From Thermosipho sp. (in: thermotogales) (GTDB taxonomy: Bacteria > Thermotogota > Thermotogae > Thermotogales > Fervidobacteriaceae): a DNA stretch of 64,000 bases. Below, in pieces: positions 1-10,494 of the stretch. Location: the NCBI GenBank assembly GCA_017656345.1, contig JACDNZ010000004.1, forward strand, positions 1 to 64,000, read 5' to 3'. Position numbers and translations under genes: made by a program. The notes beneath the pieces were generated by a model that saw only the letters and a list, made by a program, of their open reading frames with translations, made no database searches and was not told the DNA's origin. The first letter of the stretch is position 1; each line of letters starts with the position of its first letter.

Positions 1-125
1 ACCGGGTCAGGTCCGGAAGGAAGCAGCCCTAAGCAGGCAAGTGTGTGCCGTAGGAGTGCCCAGCCGGAGCCTTTATCGAAGATACGCTCAGGTCTCGGTT
101 GATCGAAGTAAGGGTGCACGGCACC
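1..125 (+). ncRNA. ffs: Signal recognition particle RNA, 3' part
   Basis: The first 30 bases carry the conserved apical helix 8 of bacterial SRP RNA (GTCAGGTCCGGAAGGAAGCA), which binds the Ffh M domain. The GTGTGTGCCG stretch after it matches the descending arm of the same helix. The 5' arm lies left of the window, so the gene is cut. About 80 further bases separate the helix from the T-run at 127, which is longer than the compact E. coli 4.5S form and suggests the longer Bacillus-type RNA with an Alu domain. The 3' end is placed at the terminator and is approximate. The ABC gene beyond is convergent. Confidence 0.88.
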
Positions 126-132
126 ATTTTTT
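113..132 (+). terminator. Terminator of SRP RNA
   Basis: A short stem GGTGC, ACG loop, GCACC is followed by ATTTTTTATTTT. The stem is only 5 bp and could also be the closing end of the mature RNA. Confidence 0.55.
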
Positions 133-1870
133 ATTTTGAAAACTGGATTTCATATAACTTGTAATAAATTCCCCTCTTTTTCATTAAAGTCGAATGATTA
201 CCTTCTTCAACAATCTCTCCATCGTGAACAACTATTATTCTATCGGCATTTACAACTGTAGCAAGCCTATGGGCTATCATTATTACTGTTCTATCTTTTG
301 ATAGTTCTCTAACTGCTTTTTGTATCCTTTCTTCAGTCTGAACGTCAATATTACTGGTTGCCTCATCCAGAATAAATATCTTTGCATCAAATAATACTGA
401 TCTTGCAAGCGCTATCAATTGCCTTTCACCTGCTGAAATTCCTTTACCTCTTTCTATTATTTTTGTTTGCAAACCATTAGGAAGCCTTTCAATTAAGTCC
501 CATACATAAACTTTTTTTAATGCTTCTTTTACTTCATTTTCACTAATTTCATCATGGAAAAGTCTAACATTGTCAAGTAATGTCCCGGTAAAAAGTACTA
601 CATCTTGTGGTACAGCTGATATTTGCCTTCTTAGTTCATGAATATTATATTTTTCTAACTCTAAACCATCAATTAATATTTTTCCTTTTTGTGGTCGATA
701 CATTCCATTTATTAAATTCATTATTGAAGTCTTTCCGGCACCAGTCTCTCCAACAATTGCAATTAATTCTCCCGGTGTAAATTGAACGTTTATATCTTTT
801 AAAATCCACCTATCTTCGGTATATCTAAACCAAACATTTTTGAACTCTACTACACCTTTTTTTACCATTGTTTCACCATTTTCCTCGTCTCCAAAATGTT
901 CTTCTGCTTCATCCATCAATGTAAAAATCTTTTCTGCACTTGCAGTAGTGTTCTGTATAATATCGTACTTCTCAGAAAGGTCCTCAAGTGGTCTCATGAA
1001 TAATTCTAGATACGCTACAAAAGCGTATAAATCACCAAAATTTAAAGATTTATTAGCAATGTATTTTGCTCCCATCCAAACAATTGCAGCTATCGCTAAT
1101 CTGTATAAAGTACTAACCGTTGGTCTAAAAATTGCAAAAACATACATTTGTTGTATTCTCGATTTGTATAATTCTGAATTAACTTTATCAAAACCTTTTT
1201 TTTCAAAGTTTTCAGCATTAAACAGCTTAACAACTGGCATTCCAGCAATATGTTCTGCAAGATACGCATTAACTCTAGAAATGTTGGTTCTTACCGCTTT
1301 ATACGCTTTTAAATCAAAATATCTGAATAATAACATGGAAATAATTAAAATAGGAAAAATAAATGAAATATTTACAAATAAACTTGTACTCACCTTAAGC
1401 ATCATAAATATAACACCGGCGAGCAAAAATACATCATTAATAATACTGGTAATTACTGATGTAAAAAACTCCATAACGTTTTGTGTATCATTTGCTATTC
1501 TCGTAGTAATTTGCCCGCTTGGATGTTTATCAAAAAATGACATTGGAAGTTTCAAAACGTGCTTATATAAATCGTTTCTGATATCATAAACAATCTTTCC
1601 ACCTATATAAGTTGTTAGAAATATAGACAAATATTCAAGCAAAAAAATAGAGGTAGTTGCAAGTAGAAAATAAATCCCCATTTTAAAAATACCACTTAAT
1701 CTTTGATCAAGTGGCAAAGAATCGTTGGTAATATAACTATTTATTGTTGTTCTAACAATTTGGGGTGGAAGTAAAGTAATAAACGTTAAAGATAATACGA
1801 TAAAAATAGCTAAAATAAAGAGTAAAGTATAAGGCTTTGCGTAATTTAACAGTCTAAAAATCAATTTCAT
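131..1870 (-). CDS. ABC exporter, fused permease and ATPase
   Basis: A 579-residue half-transporter of the lipid/multidrug exporter type (MsbA/LmrA-like). Residues 1-300 form the six-helix type I export domain, with hydrophobic segments near 15-35, 65-90, 140-180 and 250-290. The ATPase follows: Walker A GETGAGKT at 374-381, Q-loop Q422, signature ISAGERQ at 478-484, Walker B ending in LDE with catalytic E503, and switch H534. All catalytic residues are present, so it could work as a homodimer; no partner half-transporter is adjacent. It is last in an operon with a diguanylate cyclase, one base after that gene's stop, with an SD AGAGGAG. The substrate cannot be told from sequence. No clear terminator follows on this strand. 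Confidence 0.93.
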   Translation of the reverse strand: MKLIFRLLNYAKPYTLLFILAIFIVLSLTFITLLPPQIVRTTINSYITNDSLPLDQRLSGIFKMGIYFLLATTSIFLLEYLSIFLTTYIGGKIVYDIRNDLYKHVLKLPMSFFDKHPSGQITTRIANDTQNVMEFFTSVITSIINDVFLLAGVIFMMLKVSTSLFVNISFIFPILIISMLLFRYFDLKAYKAVRTNISRVNAYLAEHIAGMPVVKLFNAENFEKKGFDKVNSELYKSRIQQMYVFAIFRPTVSTLYRLAIAAIVWMGAKYIANKSLNFGDLYAFVAYLELFMRPLEDLSEKYDIIQNTTASAEKIFTLMDEAEEHFGDEENGETMVKKGVVEFKNVWFRYTEDRWILKDINVQFTPGELIAIVGETGAGKTSIMNLINGMYRPQKGKILIDGLELEKYNIHELRRQISAVPQDVVLFTGTLLDNVRLFHDEISENEVKEALKKVYVWDLIERLPNGLQTKIIERGKGISAGERQLIALARSVLFDAKIFILDEATSNIDVQTEERIQKAVRELSKDRTVIMIAHRLATVVNADRIIVVHDGEIVEEGNHSTLMKKRGIYYKLYEIQFSK

Positions 1871-1871
1871 T

Positions 1872-3284
1872 TTATCTCTCCTCTAACATCTCAAAATTTC
1901 CACTATTTTTAGATTTATATACCAACTGATCAGCTATTTTCAGTGCTGATCTTAAATTACTTGACTTTACAATACCAACAGCAAAAGAAATCTTTAAAAA
2001 TTCAAATACTCTCTTTTTAATCCTTTCTAAAATTCTTTGCGCAATTTTCAAATCTTCACAGTCCAACACAATTACAAATTCATCTCCACCATATCTAAAA
2101 GCTCTATCAGTTTTCCTTATATTTTCCCTGATAAAGCCGGCAAATTTTTTTAATACAACATCACCATATTCGTGTCCATATGTATCATTCATTTTTTTAA
2201 AATCATTAATATCTATAAAAGCCACTATTTTTGTTGTTCTATTATTTTGCTCTAAATATTCTTCTAAAGCTCTCCTGTTTTCTAACCCTGTTAGGGGATC
2301 TGTTAATGATTGTATTTTTAACTTTCCAAATAATTCCTTGTTTTCAAGATACATTGAAAGTTGTTTACCAAAAAATTCAAAAGTTAATATTTGGTATTTA
2401 TTAATAGGCTTTCTATCAAATTTGTTGTCTGCAATCAAAACCGCTCTAATATTATCTCCAATTCTTATTGGTAGAATTGCAATATCTGTAGTTATTTCAA
2501 GTTCTTTTTTTAAACTTTCATGTAAGCTACTCTCTTTAATAATACTTACCGAAAAATCTTTTAGTAATTCTTCCATTGCATTAGCTTTAATTTTAACATT
2601 TTTATATTTTTCTTCAATTTTTGAAATAAATTTTTCTGAAATATTTTTTAAAAAATCTTCAATAGTAAATTCAATTGTTTCAATAGTTTCCCAAATATCA
2701 TGCGCTTCTTTCTTGTCTGTTGGCCCTAATCCTTTGAACAACCGATATTCATCACCCGCTTTAACTAGCATAAAACATCTATTAAATGCTCCCCCATATC
2801 CAGCAGTAATACCTGTTAACATGGCATATATTATTGTCTCCATACTCACTTCAGGTCTAAGAGCATAATTTAATATAACAGACACATTTCTCAAAAGTTG
2901 TGCAACCTTTAAACCATCATAAAAATAGTTAAAAAGAAACTTTTGGTATTTCTCCGATAAGCTGGTATAAATTTCAAAAAGTAATTCTTTTAAATCTTTT
3001 ATAAGAGAATAATAGTCAAATTCGAATCTATCATCATTTACGAAAATTACTAATTTTTGTTCATCCTTTTCACTCACGTATTCTATACATTCGTTGTCGA
3101 AATAATATTTCGATATTCTCCAAGCCCTATATAAATTTTCAGGAACATCGTTCGAATTTCTGGTTATATACAATTTAAACCGAATATTGATATCAATATT
3201 ACTTTCCTTAATTGACTGAAGTATATATAACAAAAAACTATCAATATAAGCTATTTTTATCCTTCTTTCAAATTCACACTCCAT
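1872..3284 (-). CDS. Diguanylate cyclase (GGDEF) with N-terminal sensor region
   Basis: 470 residues. The C-terminal 150 form a GGDEF domain: start motif DPLTGLENRRAL, metal/substrate region DINDFKKMNDTYGHEYGD and an intact GGDEF at 399-403. An RKTD I-site at 390-393, five residues upstream, is the classical product-inhibition site, so an active, feedback-controlled c-di-GMP synthase is expected. Residues 140-310 look like a GAF-type sensor; no membrane segment is evident, so the protein is probably cytosolic. The start overlaps the upstream GAF gene by 28 nt, so the two are probably translationally coupled. The signal sensed is unknown. Confidence 0.92.
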   Translation of the reverse strand: MECEFERRIKIAYIDSFLLYILQSIKESNIDINIRFKLYITRNSNDVPENLYRAWRISKYYFDNECIEYVSEKDEQKLVIFVNDDRFEFDYYSLIKDLKELLFEIYTSLSEKYQKFLFNYFYDGLKVAQLLRNVSVILNYALRPEVSMETIIYAMLTGITAGYGGAFNRCFMLVKAGDEYRLFKGLGPTDKKEAHDIWETIETIEFTIEDFLKNISEKFISKIEEKYKNVKIKANAMEELLKDFSVSIIKESSLHESLKKELEITTDIAILPIRIGDNIRAVLIADNKFDRKPINKYQILTFEFFGKQLSMYLENKELFGKLKIQSLTDPLTGLENRRALEEYLEQNNRTTKIVAFIDINDFKKMNDTYGHEYGDVVLKKFAGFIRENIRKTDRAFRYGGDEFVIVLDCEDLKIAQRILERIKKRVFEFLKISFAVGIVKSSNLRSALKIADQLVYKSKNSGNFEMLEER

Positions 3285-4195
3285 ATTTTTGAAACCTCAT
3301 TTCCAATAAATTCCAAAAATTTAGTATCCCTTTCATCAAAAGGAGCAATATAATGGCTGTCAATATCTATTTCACCAATTACTTCTCCATTCTTGAACAT
3401 AGGAACAACGATTTCACTTTTAACTTTTGGGCTGCAAGAAAGATAATTTGTTTCCCTGGTTACATCTTGTACCACAAATGTTATTTTTCTTTCAGCCGCC
3501 TGGCCACAAATTCCTTTACCAATTGGAATTTTAACATGTTCAGTTGGTTCCCCTACAAATTCCGTTAATTCAAGTAAGTTCTCATTGTTTAACATATAAA
3601 AACCAACCCAATCATAATATGGAACCTTTTCGAATAATAACTTGCATATATCTTTCATAAATACTCTGACATCATTGTTATTCAGATTTTTGATTTGAAT
3701 TGTTAACCCATCAAAAAGCTTTTCTTTGTTATAATAATTTCCTTCGCTGTCACCATGTCTAAAATGAACTACAGCCTGATATACCGCATCATCAATATTC
3801 TTCAATTCATTCTTATTCCAAAGTGAAAAAGCATTAAAAAATATCACATTTTCTTTCTTTCCTTTTACAACAATCCAATCAATATTGAAAGGCGCAAAAG
3901 CAACAAAAATAACAAAATCTTCTGCGGAAAGTTTAAATTTATCCGAATTTTTTCTGATTTTCTCGGCAACTTTCTCTTTTTTTGCTTTCATTACATTTCC
4001 AAATTCCTGAACAAAACTATCAAGAGCTCTTCTTTCAATTTTTTCAAAGCTTACCCTTCCCAATTTTTCTTCTATTCTATCTAAAATAGGAGAAAACCTC
4101 TTTTTTAACCGTTTCCAAATCTTATCCCATTCCGATTTATCGTACTTAAGGATTTCGGAAAACTCTTCAATATGATTTTCAACTAAATTTCTCAT
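3257..4195 (-). CDS. GAF-domain protein similar to free methionine-R-sulfoxide reductase
   Basis: 312 residues. Residues 175-310 form a GAF domain close to the fRMsr family: the WVGFYML strand, then IPIGKGICGQA, VVQDVT and EIVVPMF. C230 (in GICG) and C254 (in LSCS) lie where that family keeps redox cysteines. The first 170 residues are charged and unrecognised, so this is roughly twice the length of a plain fRMsr. It sits between an S4-domain gene (17-nt overlap) and a GGDEF gene (28-nt overlap), so it could be either a repair enzyme or a redox sensor feeding the cyclase. SD GGAGGG precedes the ATG. Confidence 0.72.
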   Translation of the reverse strand: MRNLVENHIEEFSEILKYDKSEWDKIWKRLKKRFSPILDRIEEKLGRVSFEKIERRALDSFVQEFGNVMKAKKEKVAEKIRKNSDKFKLSAEDFVIFVAFAPFNIDWIVVKGKKENVIFFNAFSLWNKNELKNIDDAVYQAVVHFRHGDSEGNYYNKEKLFDGLTIQIKNLNNNDVRVFMKDICKLLFEKVPYYDWVGFYMLNNENLLELTEFVGEPTEHVKIPIGKGICGQAAERKITFVVQDVTRETNYLSCSPKVKSEIVVPMFKNGEVIGEIDIDSHYIAPFDERDTKFLEFIGNEVSKIWSVNLKEG

Positions 4196-4430
4196 CGCTA
4201 TCCCTCCGTATTTTCTCTTCTTCTATAATTTCATATGATGCTTCATCAATAACTTTTATTTTTATATACCTACTGCCATAATATATTTCTATTTCATCAC
4301 CTATTCTCACTTCTGTTGAAGGTTTTAAAGGATAACCATTACGAAAAACTCTATTGTTTTTTGCAAGTTCCTGAGCAATAGTCCTTCTTTTTATAATTTT
4401 AGTCGTTTTTAAATACTTATCTAATCTCAC
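4179..4430 (-). CDS. rqcP: S4-domain RNA-binding protein (RqcP/Hsp15-like)
   Basis: 83 residues, almost entirely one S4 domain: MRLDKYLKTTKIIKRRTIA, then NGYPLKPSTEVRIGDEIEI. This length and pattern match the YabO/RqcP and Hsp15 families, which bind 23S rRNA or peptidyl-tRNA on stalled 50S subunits during ribosome rescue. The start is GTG, chosen because AGGGTGAT lies five bases upstream. It leads the operon that continues into the GAF, GGDEF and ABC genes. The RqcP assignment against other small S4 proteins is by similarity only; the partner RqcH is not in the window. Confidence 0.72.
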   Translation of the reverse strand: MRLDKYLKTTKIIKRRTIAQELAKNNRVFRNGYPLKPSTEVRIGDEIEIYYGSRYIKIKVIDEASYEIIEEEKIRRDSDEKFS

Positions 4431-4446
4431 AATATCACCCTAAAAA

Positions 4447-4476
4447 ATTATAACATATTTGTTTGTTGTGCTAACA
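4447..4476 (-). promoter_or_regulatory. Promoter of the S4-GAF-GGDEF-ABC operon
   Basis: A perfect -10 TATAAT occupies 4452-4447 on the minus strand. The best -35 is weak (TTGTTA with a 19-bp spacer). The expected start point near 4440 leaves a leader of only about 10 bases, almost all of it the SD AGGGTGAT. Confidence 0.55.
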
Positions 4477-4477
4477 A

Positions 4478-4503
4478 TAAAAAAGGTGGCCAAAAGGCCA
4501 CCT
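4478..4503 (-). terminator. Terminator of the large housekeeping operon
   Basis: An 8-bp perfect stem AGGTGGCC, loop TTTT, GGCCACCT, followed on the minus strand by TTTTTATT. It closes the operon that ends with the SurA-like gene. Confidence 0.9.
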
Positions 4504-4520
4504 CAGATTTATCATTTTAC

Positions 4521-6161
4521 TTACTGATTGACATTACTTGTACTTTCTTCGCTTTCGATCATCATTTGAAGCTCAGCAAAAGCCGAATCAAAGTCCATAT
4601 AATCTGGTGTTGCCGCTTTTAAAATTTCGAGATATTGTGCTGCTGTTGTCGCATCTTTTAAAATTTTATTTATTTCATATAAATCATATAAAACTTCTGC
4701 TTTCATATCCAGTGTAATATCAGTTGCTTCTGAAAGATCACTTAATCCACCATACAACTCAACAAAATCATTCACTACATTTTGTAACATTCCATATTCA
4801 ATATATGGTTTTATTTTTGAATAAAGTTTGGTGTAATAATTGAATAATACGTCTTTTCTTTCTGGATGTATTGTTTTCATTTTTTGAGTAGCAACAAACG
4901 AATCTGAGTAATCTTCATACACGCTTTCAATAACTAAATTTGCCTCTTTGTCAGCATCAGATACAATTTCTTCAAAGTTTGGATCAGAAGTTACGTCAGT
5001 TGCACTTTTCATTTTCTCAACTAATGTTACAAAAGCTGTTTTTATTTCTACAGGAACATTTGTCTTTAATACATTGGAATCCTCAAACAATTCTTCATAA
5101 ACTTCTTTATAAACCTGTATTAAATCTTTACCATTTGTATTTAAAACTTTATACCAAACTTTATAAACAGGATCTAAAATAGTAAAAGAAATTTTATTAT
5201 CATTTTTGAACTTTTCAATTTCTGATTTAAATTTCTCATCTTGTAAGGTCGATAATATTTCTTGATAACCGCTAGAAAGCGTAAATTTTTCATAAGTATC
5301 AACTGTTTTTACATCTTTGACGTTAAATACAAAGAAACTATTACCTAGTGGTATTGGACCTACCATTGTATTCGACGCTTCAAAAATTGTTTCCTCAACA
5401 TCCTTATCAAGTATTCCACGTTTAAATTCAGGAATATTTTGCACAGTTAAACTTGAATCTGTAGCTGCCTGATAAAAACCCTTTGCCATTGCTTGACCAA
5501 TAAATTCATTTGCACTTTCCTCAGATGAAAAATATACGTAATCAACATTAGCTGAATCATATTTGCTAACTATTTCATCTTTATTTTTCTCATAGTAATC
5601 CTTTACTTCCTCTTCACTTACAGAACCTAATATACTTCTGACCTTTGATAAAGTTAAATACTTAATCACTTCTGGTTTAATAGTATCGAGATATTTCTGA
5701 ACACTTCCGTATTTTTGTTTTATGTAGTTAACCAAATTTTCATTTTCAGTTATCGATTTTTCTTGCTTATCAAGCTCTGCTTTAATTTCTTCACTTGAAG
5801 GCTCTATGTTATTAACTTCGGCATAATAAAGAATAACTTTAGTGTTAATCAAATCACCTAATATTGAAGCTTTTAACATAGGTTCCTCGAATATTGGATC
5901 AACTTCTGTAATTTGATAATAAGACAATGCTTGACCATATGAATTTTCAATATCCCAAGGAAAAATCCAATAATCGGATGAAAGTGCTGTACCATCTTTT
6001 GTCAAGTAAGCCACAGAATCACTCAACGAAAAACCGGTTCCAGTCGTGCTTCTTCTTGTTGAAAAATACGAAGTTAAAGACCAAATAACTATACCTGCCA
6101 CAAAAGCAATTGCAATAGTCCAAATAATTGCTCCATGTGCCTTTTCAAACCATTTTCTCAT
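4521..6161 (-). CDS. Membrane-anchored SurA/PpiD-like chaperone
   Basis: 546 residues. One hydrophobic helix at about 12-33 ([18 protein letters not shown]) would hold a large extracytoplasmic domain outside the membrane. Residues 70-210 have the SurA/PpiD N-terminal pattern (long helices, then a KQKYGS and EEEVKDYY segment). Residues 195-310 have a weak parvulin-like pattern ([10 protein letters not shown], then [18 protein letters not shown]). The rest is helical and unrecognised. The likely role is folding of envelope proteins such as toga proteins, by analogy with PpiD. It is last in the operon and overlaps lysS by 4 nt (ATGA). A functional rotamase site cannot be confirmed by eye. Confidence 0.65.
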   Translation of the reverse strand: MRKWFEKAHGAIIWTIAIAFVAGIVIWSLTSYFSTRRSTTGTGFSLSDSVAYLTKDGTALSSDYWIFPWDIENSYGQALSYYQITEVDPIFEEPMLKASILGDLINTKVILYYAEVNNIEPSSEEIKAELDKQEKSITENENLVNYIKQKYGSVQKYLDTIKPEVIKYLTLSKVRSILGSVSEEEVKDYYEKNKDEIVSKYDSANVDYVYFSSEESANEFIGQAMAKGFYQAATDSSLTVQNIPEFKRGILDKDVEETIFEASNTMVGPIPLGNSFFVFNVKDVKTVDTYEKFTLSSGYQEILSTLQDEKFKSEIEKFKNDNKISFTILDPVYKVWYKVLNTNGKDLIQVYKEVYEELFEDSNVLKTNVPVEIKTAFVTLVEKMKSATDVTSDPNFEEIVSDADKEANLVIESVYEDYSDSFVATQKMKTIHPERKDVLFNYYTKLYSKIKPYIEYGMLQNVVNDFVELYGGLSDLSEATDITLDMKAEVLYDLYEINKILKDATTAAQYLEILKAATPDYMDFDSAFAELQMMIESEESTSNVNQ

Positions 6162-7669
6162 GCTTCATCAACTCCCCTTTCATTTTCCATTTCTTCTTCT
6201 TCAAATGGAATAGGCCTAACAAGTGGAAATGCAATAACATCTCTTATATTTGGAGAATCAGTTAACAACATTACAAGCCTATCAATACCTATCCCTAGAC
6301 CACCTGTAGGAGGCATACCATATTCAAGTGCCCTTACAAAATCCATATCCATCATTTGAGCTTCTTCATCACCTGCTTCTCTCAATTCAACTTGTTTCAA
6401 AAATCTTTCAAATTGATCAATTGGATCATTCAATTCACTGAAAGCATTAGCCATTTCTCTACCAAATATAATCAATTCAAATCTTTCTGTAACCCGAGGA
6501 TCTTCACGATGTCTTTTAGCAAGCGGCGAAATTTCAACAGGATGCTCTAACAAAAATGTAGGTTGAACTACTTTGTCTTCTACAAGATCCCAAAGCTTTT
6601 CAATTAAATGTCCTCTATCTCTAATTTCAACCTCTACTTCATGTTCTTTTAAAACATCTAACATTTTTTCATCTGAATCTTCTAAAATATCTACTCCAAG
6701 ATTTTCCATTATAAATTCTCTCATTTTTACTCGTTTCCAGGGTCTTGAAAAATCGATTTCAACACCTTGATAATTTACTTTTGTCGTGCCAAAAAGTTTT
6801 TCAACTACATAAGTAATTAACTCTTCAGTTAAATTCATCATATCTTCATAATCTGCGTAAGCTTGGTAAATTTCTATTGAGGTAAATTCAGGATGATGTT
6901 TATATGATAACCCCTCATTTCTAAAATTCTTTCCAAGCTCATAAACCTTTTCAAAACCACCTACAATAAATCTTTTAAGGTACAGTTCAGTAGCAATTCT
7001 AAGATACATATCTATATCAAACACGTTTAAATGAGTTTCAAAAGGTCTCGCTGAAGCACCGCCTGTGACATACTCTAAAATAGGGGTTTCAACTTCGATA
7101 AAACCCTTAGAGTTTAAAAACTCTCTTATTAATCTTATAATTTCAAACCTGATTCTAAATCTTTTCAAAGTATCATCATTAGCTATCATATCTACATATC
7201 TTTGCCTATATAAAACTTCTTTATCTTTTATACCATGCCATTTTTCTGGCATTGGTCTTAATGGTTTATTTAGTAACTCTATTTCTTTAACCAGAACAGT
7301 AATTTCTCCTGTTTTGCTCTTAAAAACATTTCCTTTTAAACCTACAATATCACCAATAGAAATGTATTCTTTGAAAAATTTATACGCTTCATCTCCTACA
7401 ATATCTTTACGAATATATGCCTGAATTCTACCCTCAAAGTCTTTTATATGAAAGAATGCACTTTTACCGTGCTCCCTTAACGACATAATTCTGCCAGCTA
7501 CTGAAACAAAGGAATTCTCATCAACATCTCCAGGATTTAATGAAGAAAATTGCTCTTTAATTTCTTTACTACTATGAGATTTATCATATTTATACGGATA
7601 AGGATTTACTCCTTTTTTTCTCAATTCATTTATTTGCTGAATCCTCTGTTCTCTAAATTCTTTTAACAA
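6158..7669 (-). CDS. lysS: Lysyl-tRNA synthetase, class II
   Basis: 503 residues, normal for bacterial LysS. It charges tRNA-Lys using ATP. The N-terminal OB-fold anticodon-binding domain (about 55-150) includes [15 protein letters not shown]. The class II core follows: motif 2 [18 protein letters not shown] and motif 3 [14 protein letters not shown] near the C-terminus. The start is TTG, six bases after a strong AGGAGGG; no better start exists. It follows greA closely within the long operon. Confidence 0.97.
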   Translation of the reverse strand: MLKEFREQRIQQINELRKKGVNPYPYKYDKSHSSKEIKEQFSSLNPGDVDENSFVSVAGRIMSLREHGKSAFFHIKDFEGRIQAYIRKDIVGDEAYKFFKEYISIGDIVGLKGNVFKSKTGEITVLVKEIELLNKPLRPMPEKWHGIKDKEVLYRQRYVDMIANDDTLKRFRIRFEIIRLIREFLNSKGFIEVETPILEYVTGGASARPFETHLNVFDIDMYLRIATELYLKRFIVGGFEKVYELGKNFRNEGLSYKHHPEFTSIEIYQAYADYEDMMNLTEELITYVVEKLFGTTKVNYQGVEIDFSRPWKRVKMREFIMENLGVDILEDSDEKMLDVLKEHEVEVEIRDRGHLIEKLWDLVEDKVVQPTFLLEHPVEISPLAKRHREDPRVTERFELIIFGREMANAFSELNDPIDQFERFLKQVELREAGDEEAQMMDMDFVRALEYGMPPTGGLGIGIDRLVMLLTDSPNIRDVIAFPLVRPIPFEEEEMENERGVDEA

Positions 7670-7683
7670 TTCAATCCCTCCTA

Positions 7684-8154
7684 TTAAACTAGTATTCCTA
7701 TTATTTCATATTTAAATGCTCCATTGGGTGCTTTTATCTTCACAACTTCCCCAACCTTTTTACCTATCAAAGCTCTTCCAAGTGGAGATTCAATGCTAAT
7801 TTTATTTTGAAACACATCAGCTTCATGTGGTGTAACAATTTGAATTTTCTTTTCTTCGCCCGTTTCAATGTTTTTTATAATAACCCAGTTACCAATATTA
7901 ACTGAATTTGTCCCTAAGCTTTCAATAACTTCAGCCTTAGCTAACATATTCTCAAGTTCATTTACCCTTGCTGCTATTCTTCCCTGTTCATTTTTTGCTT
8001 CCTGGTATTCTGAATTTTCTGATAGATCTCCCAATTCCCTTGCTTCTTTTATTCTTTCAGCAATTTCAAACATAAGTTTTTGTTTGAGTGTATCCAATTC
8101 TTTTTTTAATTTCTCGTAACCCTCTTTTGTCAAATAAATAGTTTCTTTTGCCAT
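7684..8154 (-). CDS. greA: Transcription elongation factor GreA
   Basis: 156 residues, the standard GreA length. An N-terminal coiled coil (residues 8-75) carries the acidic tip [17 protein letters not shown], which enters the RNA polymerase secondary channel and stimulates cleavage of backtracked RNA. The C-terminal FKBP-like domain includes [27 protein letters not shown] precedes the ATG. It lies between nrdR and lysS. Confidence 0.97.
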   Translation of the reverse strand: MAKETIYLTKEGYEKLKKELDTLKQKLMFEIAERIKEARELGDLSENSEYQEAKNEQGRIAARVNELENMLAKAEVIESLGTNSVNIGNWVIIKNIETGEEKKIQIVTPHEADVFQNKISIESPLGRALIGKKVGEVVKIKAPNGAFKYEIIGILV

Positions 8155-8171
8155 TTCAGCACCTCCAATAT

Positions 8172-8627
8172 TTATTTTTCATTTTTCAATTCTTTTACAA
8201 CTTCTAGGAATTGATCAATTTCCCTAAAATCCTTATAAACCGATGCAAATCTAACATAAGCTACTTCATTTAATTCTTTTAACTGTTCCATAACAAGCTT
8301 ACCAATTTCTACACTTGAAACTTCAAGATTCCCCGATTTTTGTAATTTATTGATTATCGTATCAACAGCTTTTTCCATATCTTCTAAAGTTACGGAAGTT
8401 TTTTCACAAGCTTTCATAATTCCATTCAACATCTTTTTTCTATCGAATTTCTCTCTTCTACCATCTCTTTTAATAACAAAGATAGGGCCAAATTCGTATC
8501 TTTCATAAGTAGTAAATCTCCCTTTACATTTTGTACATTCACGTCTTCTTCGAATAGTAAACCCCGAAGAATCCACTCTTGAGTCTAGAACTCTAGTTTC
8601 TTCATGCCCGCAATAAGGACACTTCAT
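8172..8627 (-). CDS. nrdR: Transcriptional repressor NrdR
   Basis: 151 residues, the standard length. The N-terminal zinc ribbon has two cysteine pairs ([10 protein letters not shown] and ECTKCKGRF) with the conserved [10 protein letters not shown] stretch between them. An ATP-cone follows (residues 46-136: [16 protein letters not shown]). NrdR senses nucleotide (ATP/dATP) state and represses ribonucleotide reductase genes; none is in the window, so its targets lie elsewhere. It overlaps whiA by 4 nt. Confidence 0.97.
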   Translation of the reverse strand: MKCPYCGHEETRVLDSRVDSSGFTIRRRRECTKCKGRFTTYERYEFGPIFVIKRDGRREKFDRKKMLNGIMKACEKTSVTLEDMEKAVDTIINKLQKSGNLEVSSVEIGKLVMEQLKELNEVAYVRFASVYKDFREIDQFLEVVKELKNEK

Positions 8628-9547
8628 TTTTCATCACTCCAATTATTTAACTCAAGATTCTCGTATATTTTAAAAATCTTTTTAAACCTATTATAAACCA
8701 TTGTTTTTGAAAGTGGTGGATCAAACAATTTACCCAGATCCGATAAACTTAAATCTTCATTCTCAATTCTTGCCAATGCAATATTTTTCAACTCTTCGGG
8801 TAATACATCTATTCCATATTTATCCATAATTTTTCTTATTACTTTTATTTGTCTTGCATTACTTTCCCCTACTTTTTTCGCATTAGCAGACAAAAAATTC
8901 ATCGATCTATTAAAATCTCCCTTTATTTCCCTAGAACTAACAATTTTTTCCATTTTGTCAGCAGCTCTTTGGGCTCCCATGAAATACAATACTTCAATTA
9001 TGTCCCTTGATTTTTTCAAATAATACCTGAAATTATAATTAAGCTTTACAATTCTACCTTTTACGCCCAATATTTCTGAAAGCTGTTCGTCAATTAATCC
9101 TAAAAGGTCTTCACTATATGAAACAATTTCAAAATGATAACTTTTTACTGGATCAGTTAACGAACCACTTGCCACAAAAACTCCTCTTAAAAAACCCGCA
9201 AAAAAACTTATATCTTCAAAAATATAATTGGGAATTTCAATAGGTGAAATTTCCAATTTTTCTAAAATGGATATTGGAATAAATATTTGAACCCTTTTCC
9301 TTTTCAATTTATTTTTAATCATTGTCAATCTTTTTTTATCGACTCCAATAGTACTTAAAAGGTTCATAATTCTTCTTGCGGCTGGAATAAATCCAACCTC
9401 AAGATTAATGAAAACATCACTTGATGTTTTTGTAATTATCCCTCTTGCCTTCAAATAACCTGATATTTCAGATTTTGCTTCTTCAACAGAGTTAATTTCC
9501 AATTGACATAATTCACCTTTCACATCTTCAGAAAAAGTAAATAACAT
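8624..9547 (-). CDS. whiA: WhiA-family DNA-binding regulator
   Basis: 307 residues. The N-terminal two-thirds show the LAGLIDADG-like fold of WhiA ([29 protein letters not shown]), and the C-terminus is a helix-turn-helix ([22 protein letters not shown]). WhiA proteins bind DNA and link nucleoid segregation and division in Gram-positive bacteria. The order rapZ-yvcK-whiA is the conserved one. The gene begins 4 bases after yvcK stops. Confidence 0.95.
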   Translation of the reverse strand: MLFTFSEDVKGELCQLEINSVEEAKSEISGYLKARGIITKTSSDVFINLEVGFIPAARRIMNLLSTIGVDKKRLTMIKNKLKRKRVQIFIPISILEKLEISPIEIPNYIFEDISFFAGFLRGVFVASGSLTDPVKSYHFEIVSYSEDLLGLIDEQLSEILGVKGRIVKLNYNFRYYLKKSRDIIEVLYFMGAQRAADKMEKIVSSREIKGDFNRSMNFLSANAKKVGESNARQIKVIRKIMDKYGIDVLPEELKNIALARIENEDLSLSDLGKLFDPPLSKTMVYNRFKKIFKIYENLELNNWSDEK

Positions 9548-9551
9548 AATT

Positions 9552-10493
9552 TCACCTAATTATATTCATGATTACACTTGCCAATTTTAAAGGATTATGC
9601 CTGATTTTTTCCCTTCCATCTTTATCTACAATTATTTCAAACAAATTTTCTTTAATTATTCTTTTTTCGTCTAAATCTACTTTGACCGGCTCTGACATTT
9701 CTTCTCTATAACTTCTTAAAATATCCTCAGGTATTTCCGCATCATTTACAACAATAAAATCAAATTTTCTTTTAATATATTTTTCAACAACATTTACATG
9801 ATCTGATAATAAAAATTTATATGACTCACTTGCCTGAGTCATAATATTAGAAATATATATGACAATTGCATTTTTATTACTTTTTAATGTTTCCACAAAT
9901 CCATCAACAACTACATTTGATAATATACTTGTATACAAACTTCCTGGGCCAAAAATTATACAATCGGCTGTTTGAAGAGCGTGTTTTGCATCACCTGATA
10001 TTATAACACCTTTTTTGTCCAAATATATATTTTCTATTTTTTTACATTTTATTTCTTGTATTTGCCTTTCACCAAAAGCCCTGGTTCCATCGTCATATTC
10101 TACCACTATTCTTATCAAATCTTCAGAAACAGGGATAACTTTTCCCTTTATTGCCAAAACTTGTGAAACATACTCAATTGCTTTCGCAAAACTTCCAGTA
10201 ATTTTTGTTAATGCAGTTATTATTATATTCCCAACAGTATGTCCCGATAAAAAACCATCACTAAATCTAAAATTAAATAATTTTCCTAAAATTTCTTCAT
10301 CTCTGGCAAGGGCAACTAAATTATTTCTCACATCACCAGGTGGTGGAACTGAATATTCATTTCTAATTACCCCAGAACTTCCACCTTCGTCAGTTACTGT
10401 AATTATAGCGCTTAAATCTATATCGTCAAAATATTTCAAACCTTTTAATAAAGTTGAAATGCCGGTACCTCCACCAACTGCAACAATATTCAA
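9552..10493 (-). CDS. yvcK: YvcK/CofD-like gluconeogenesis and morphogenesis factor
   Basis: 313 residues. The CofD/YvcK Rossmann fold is shown by the N-terminal VAVGGGTGISTLLKGL, then VTDEGGSSGVIR, PPPGDVRNNLVAL and FGPGSLYTSILSNVVVDG. In Bacillus, YvcK binds UDP-sugars and adjusts carbon flow to the cell wall; that role is assumed here by homology. The start is TTG, one base after the rapZ stop, with only a weak upstream SD, so coupling to rapZ is likely. Confidence 0.95.
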   Translation of the reverse strand: MNIVAVGGGTGISTLLKGLKYFDDIDLSAIITVTDEGGSSGVIRNEYSVPPPGDVRNNLVALARDEEILGKLFNFRFSDGFLSGHTVGNIIITALTKITGSFAKAIEYVSQVLAIKGKVIPVSEDLIRIVVEYDDGTRAFGERQIQEIKCKKIENIYLDKKGVIISGDAKHALQTADCIIFGPGSLYTSILSNVVVDGFVETLKSNKNAIVIYISNIMTQASESYKFLLSDHVNVVEKYIKRKFDFIVVNDAEIPEDILRSYREEMSEPVKVDLDEKRIIKENLFEIIVDKDGREKIRHNPLKLASVIMNIIR

Positions 10494-10494
10494 T

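Noticed and set aside
840-1589. Long open frame of 249 codons on the plus strand opposite the ABC exporter
   Set aside because: It lies wholly antisense to a gene with every ABC motif, has no SD and no recognisable domain; AT-rich coding DNA often leaves such frames open.
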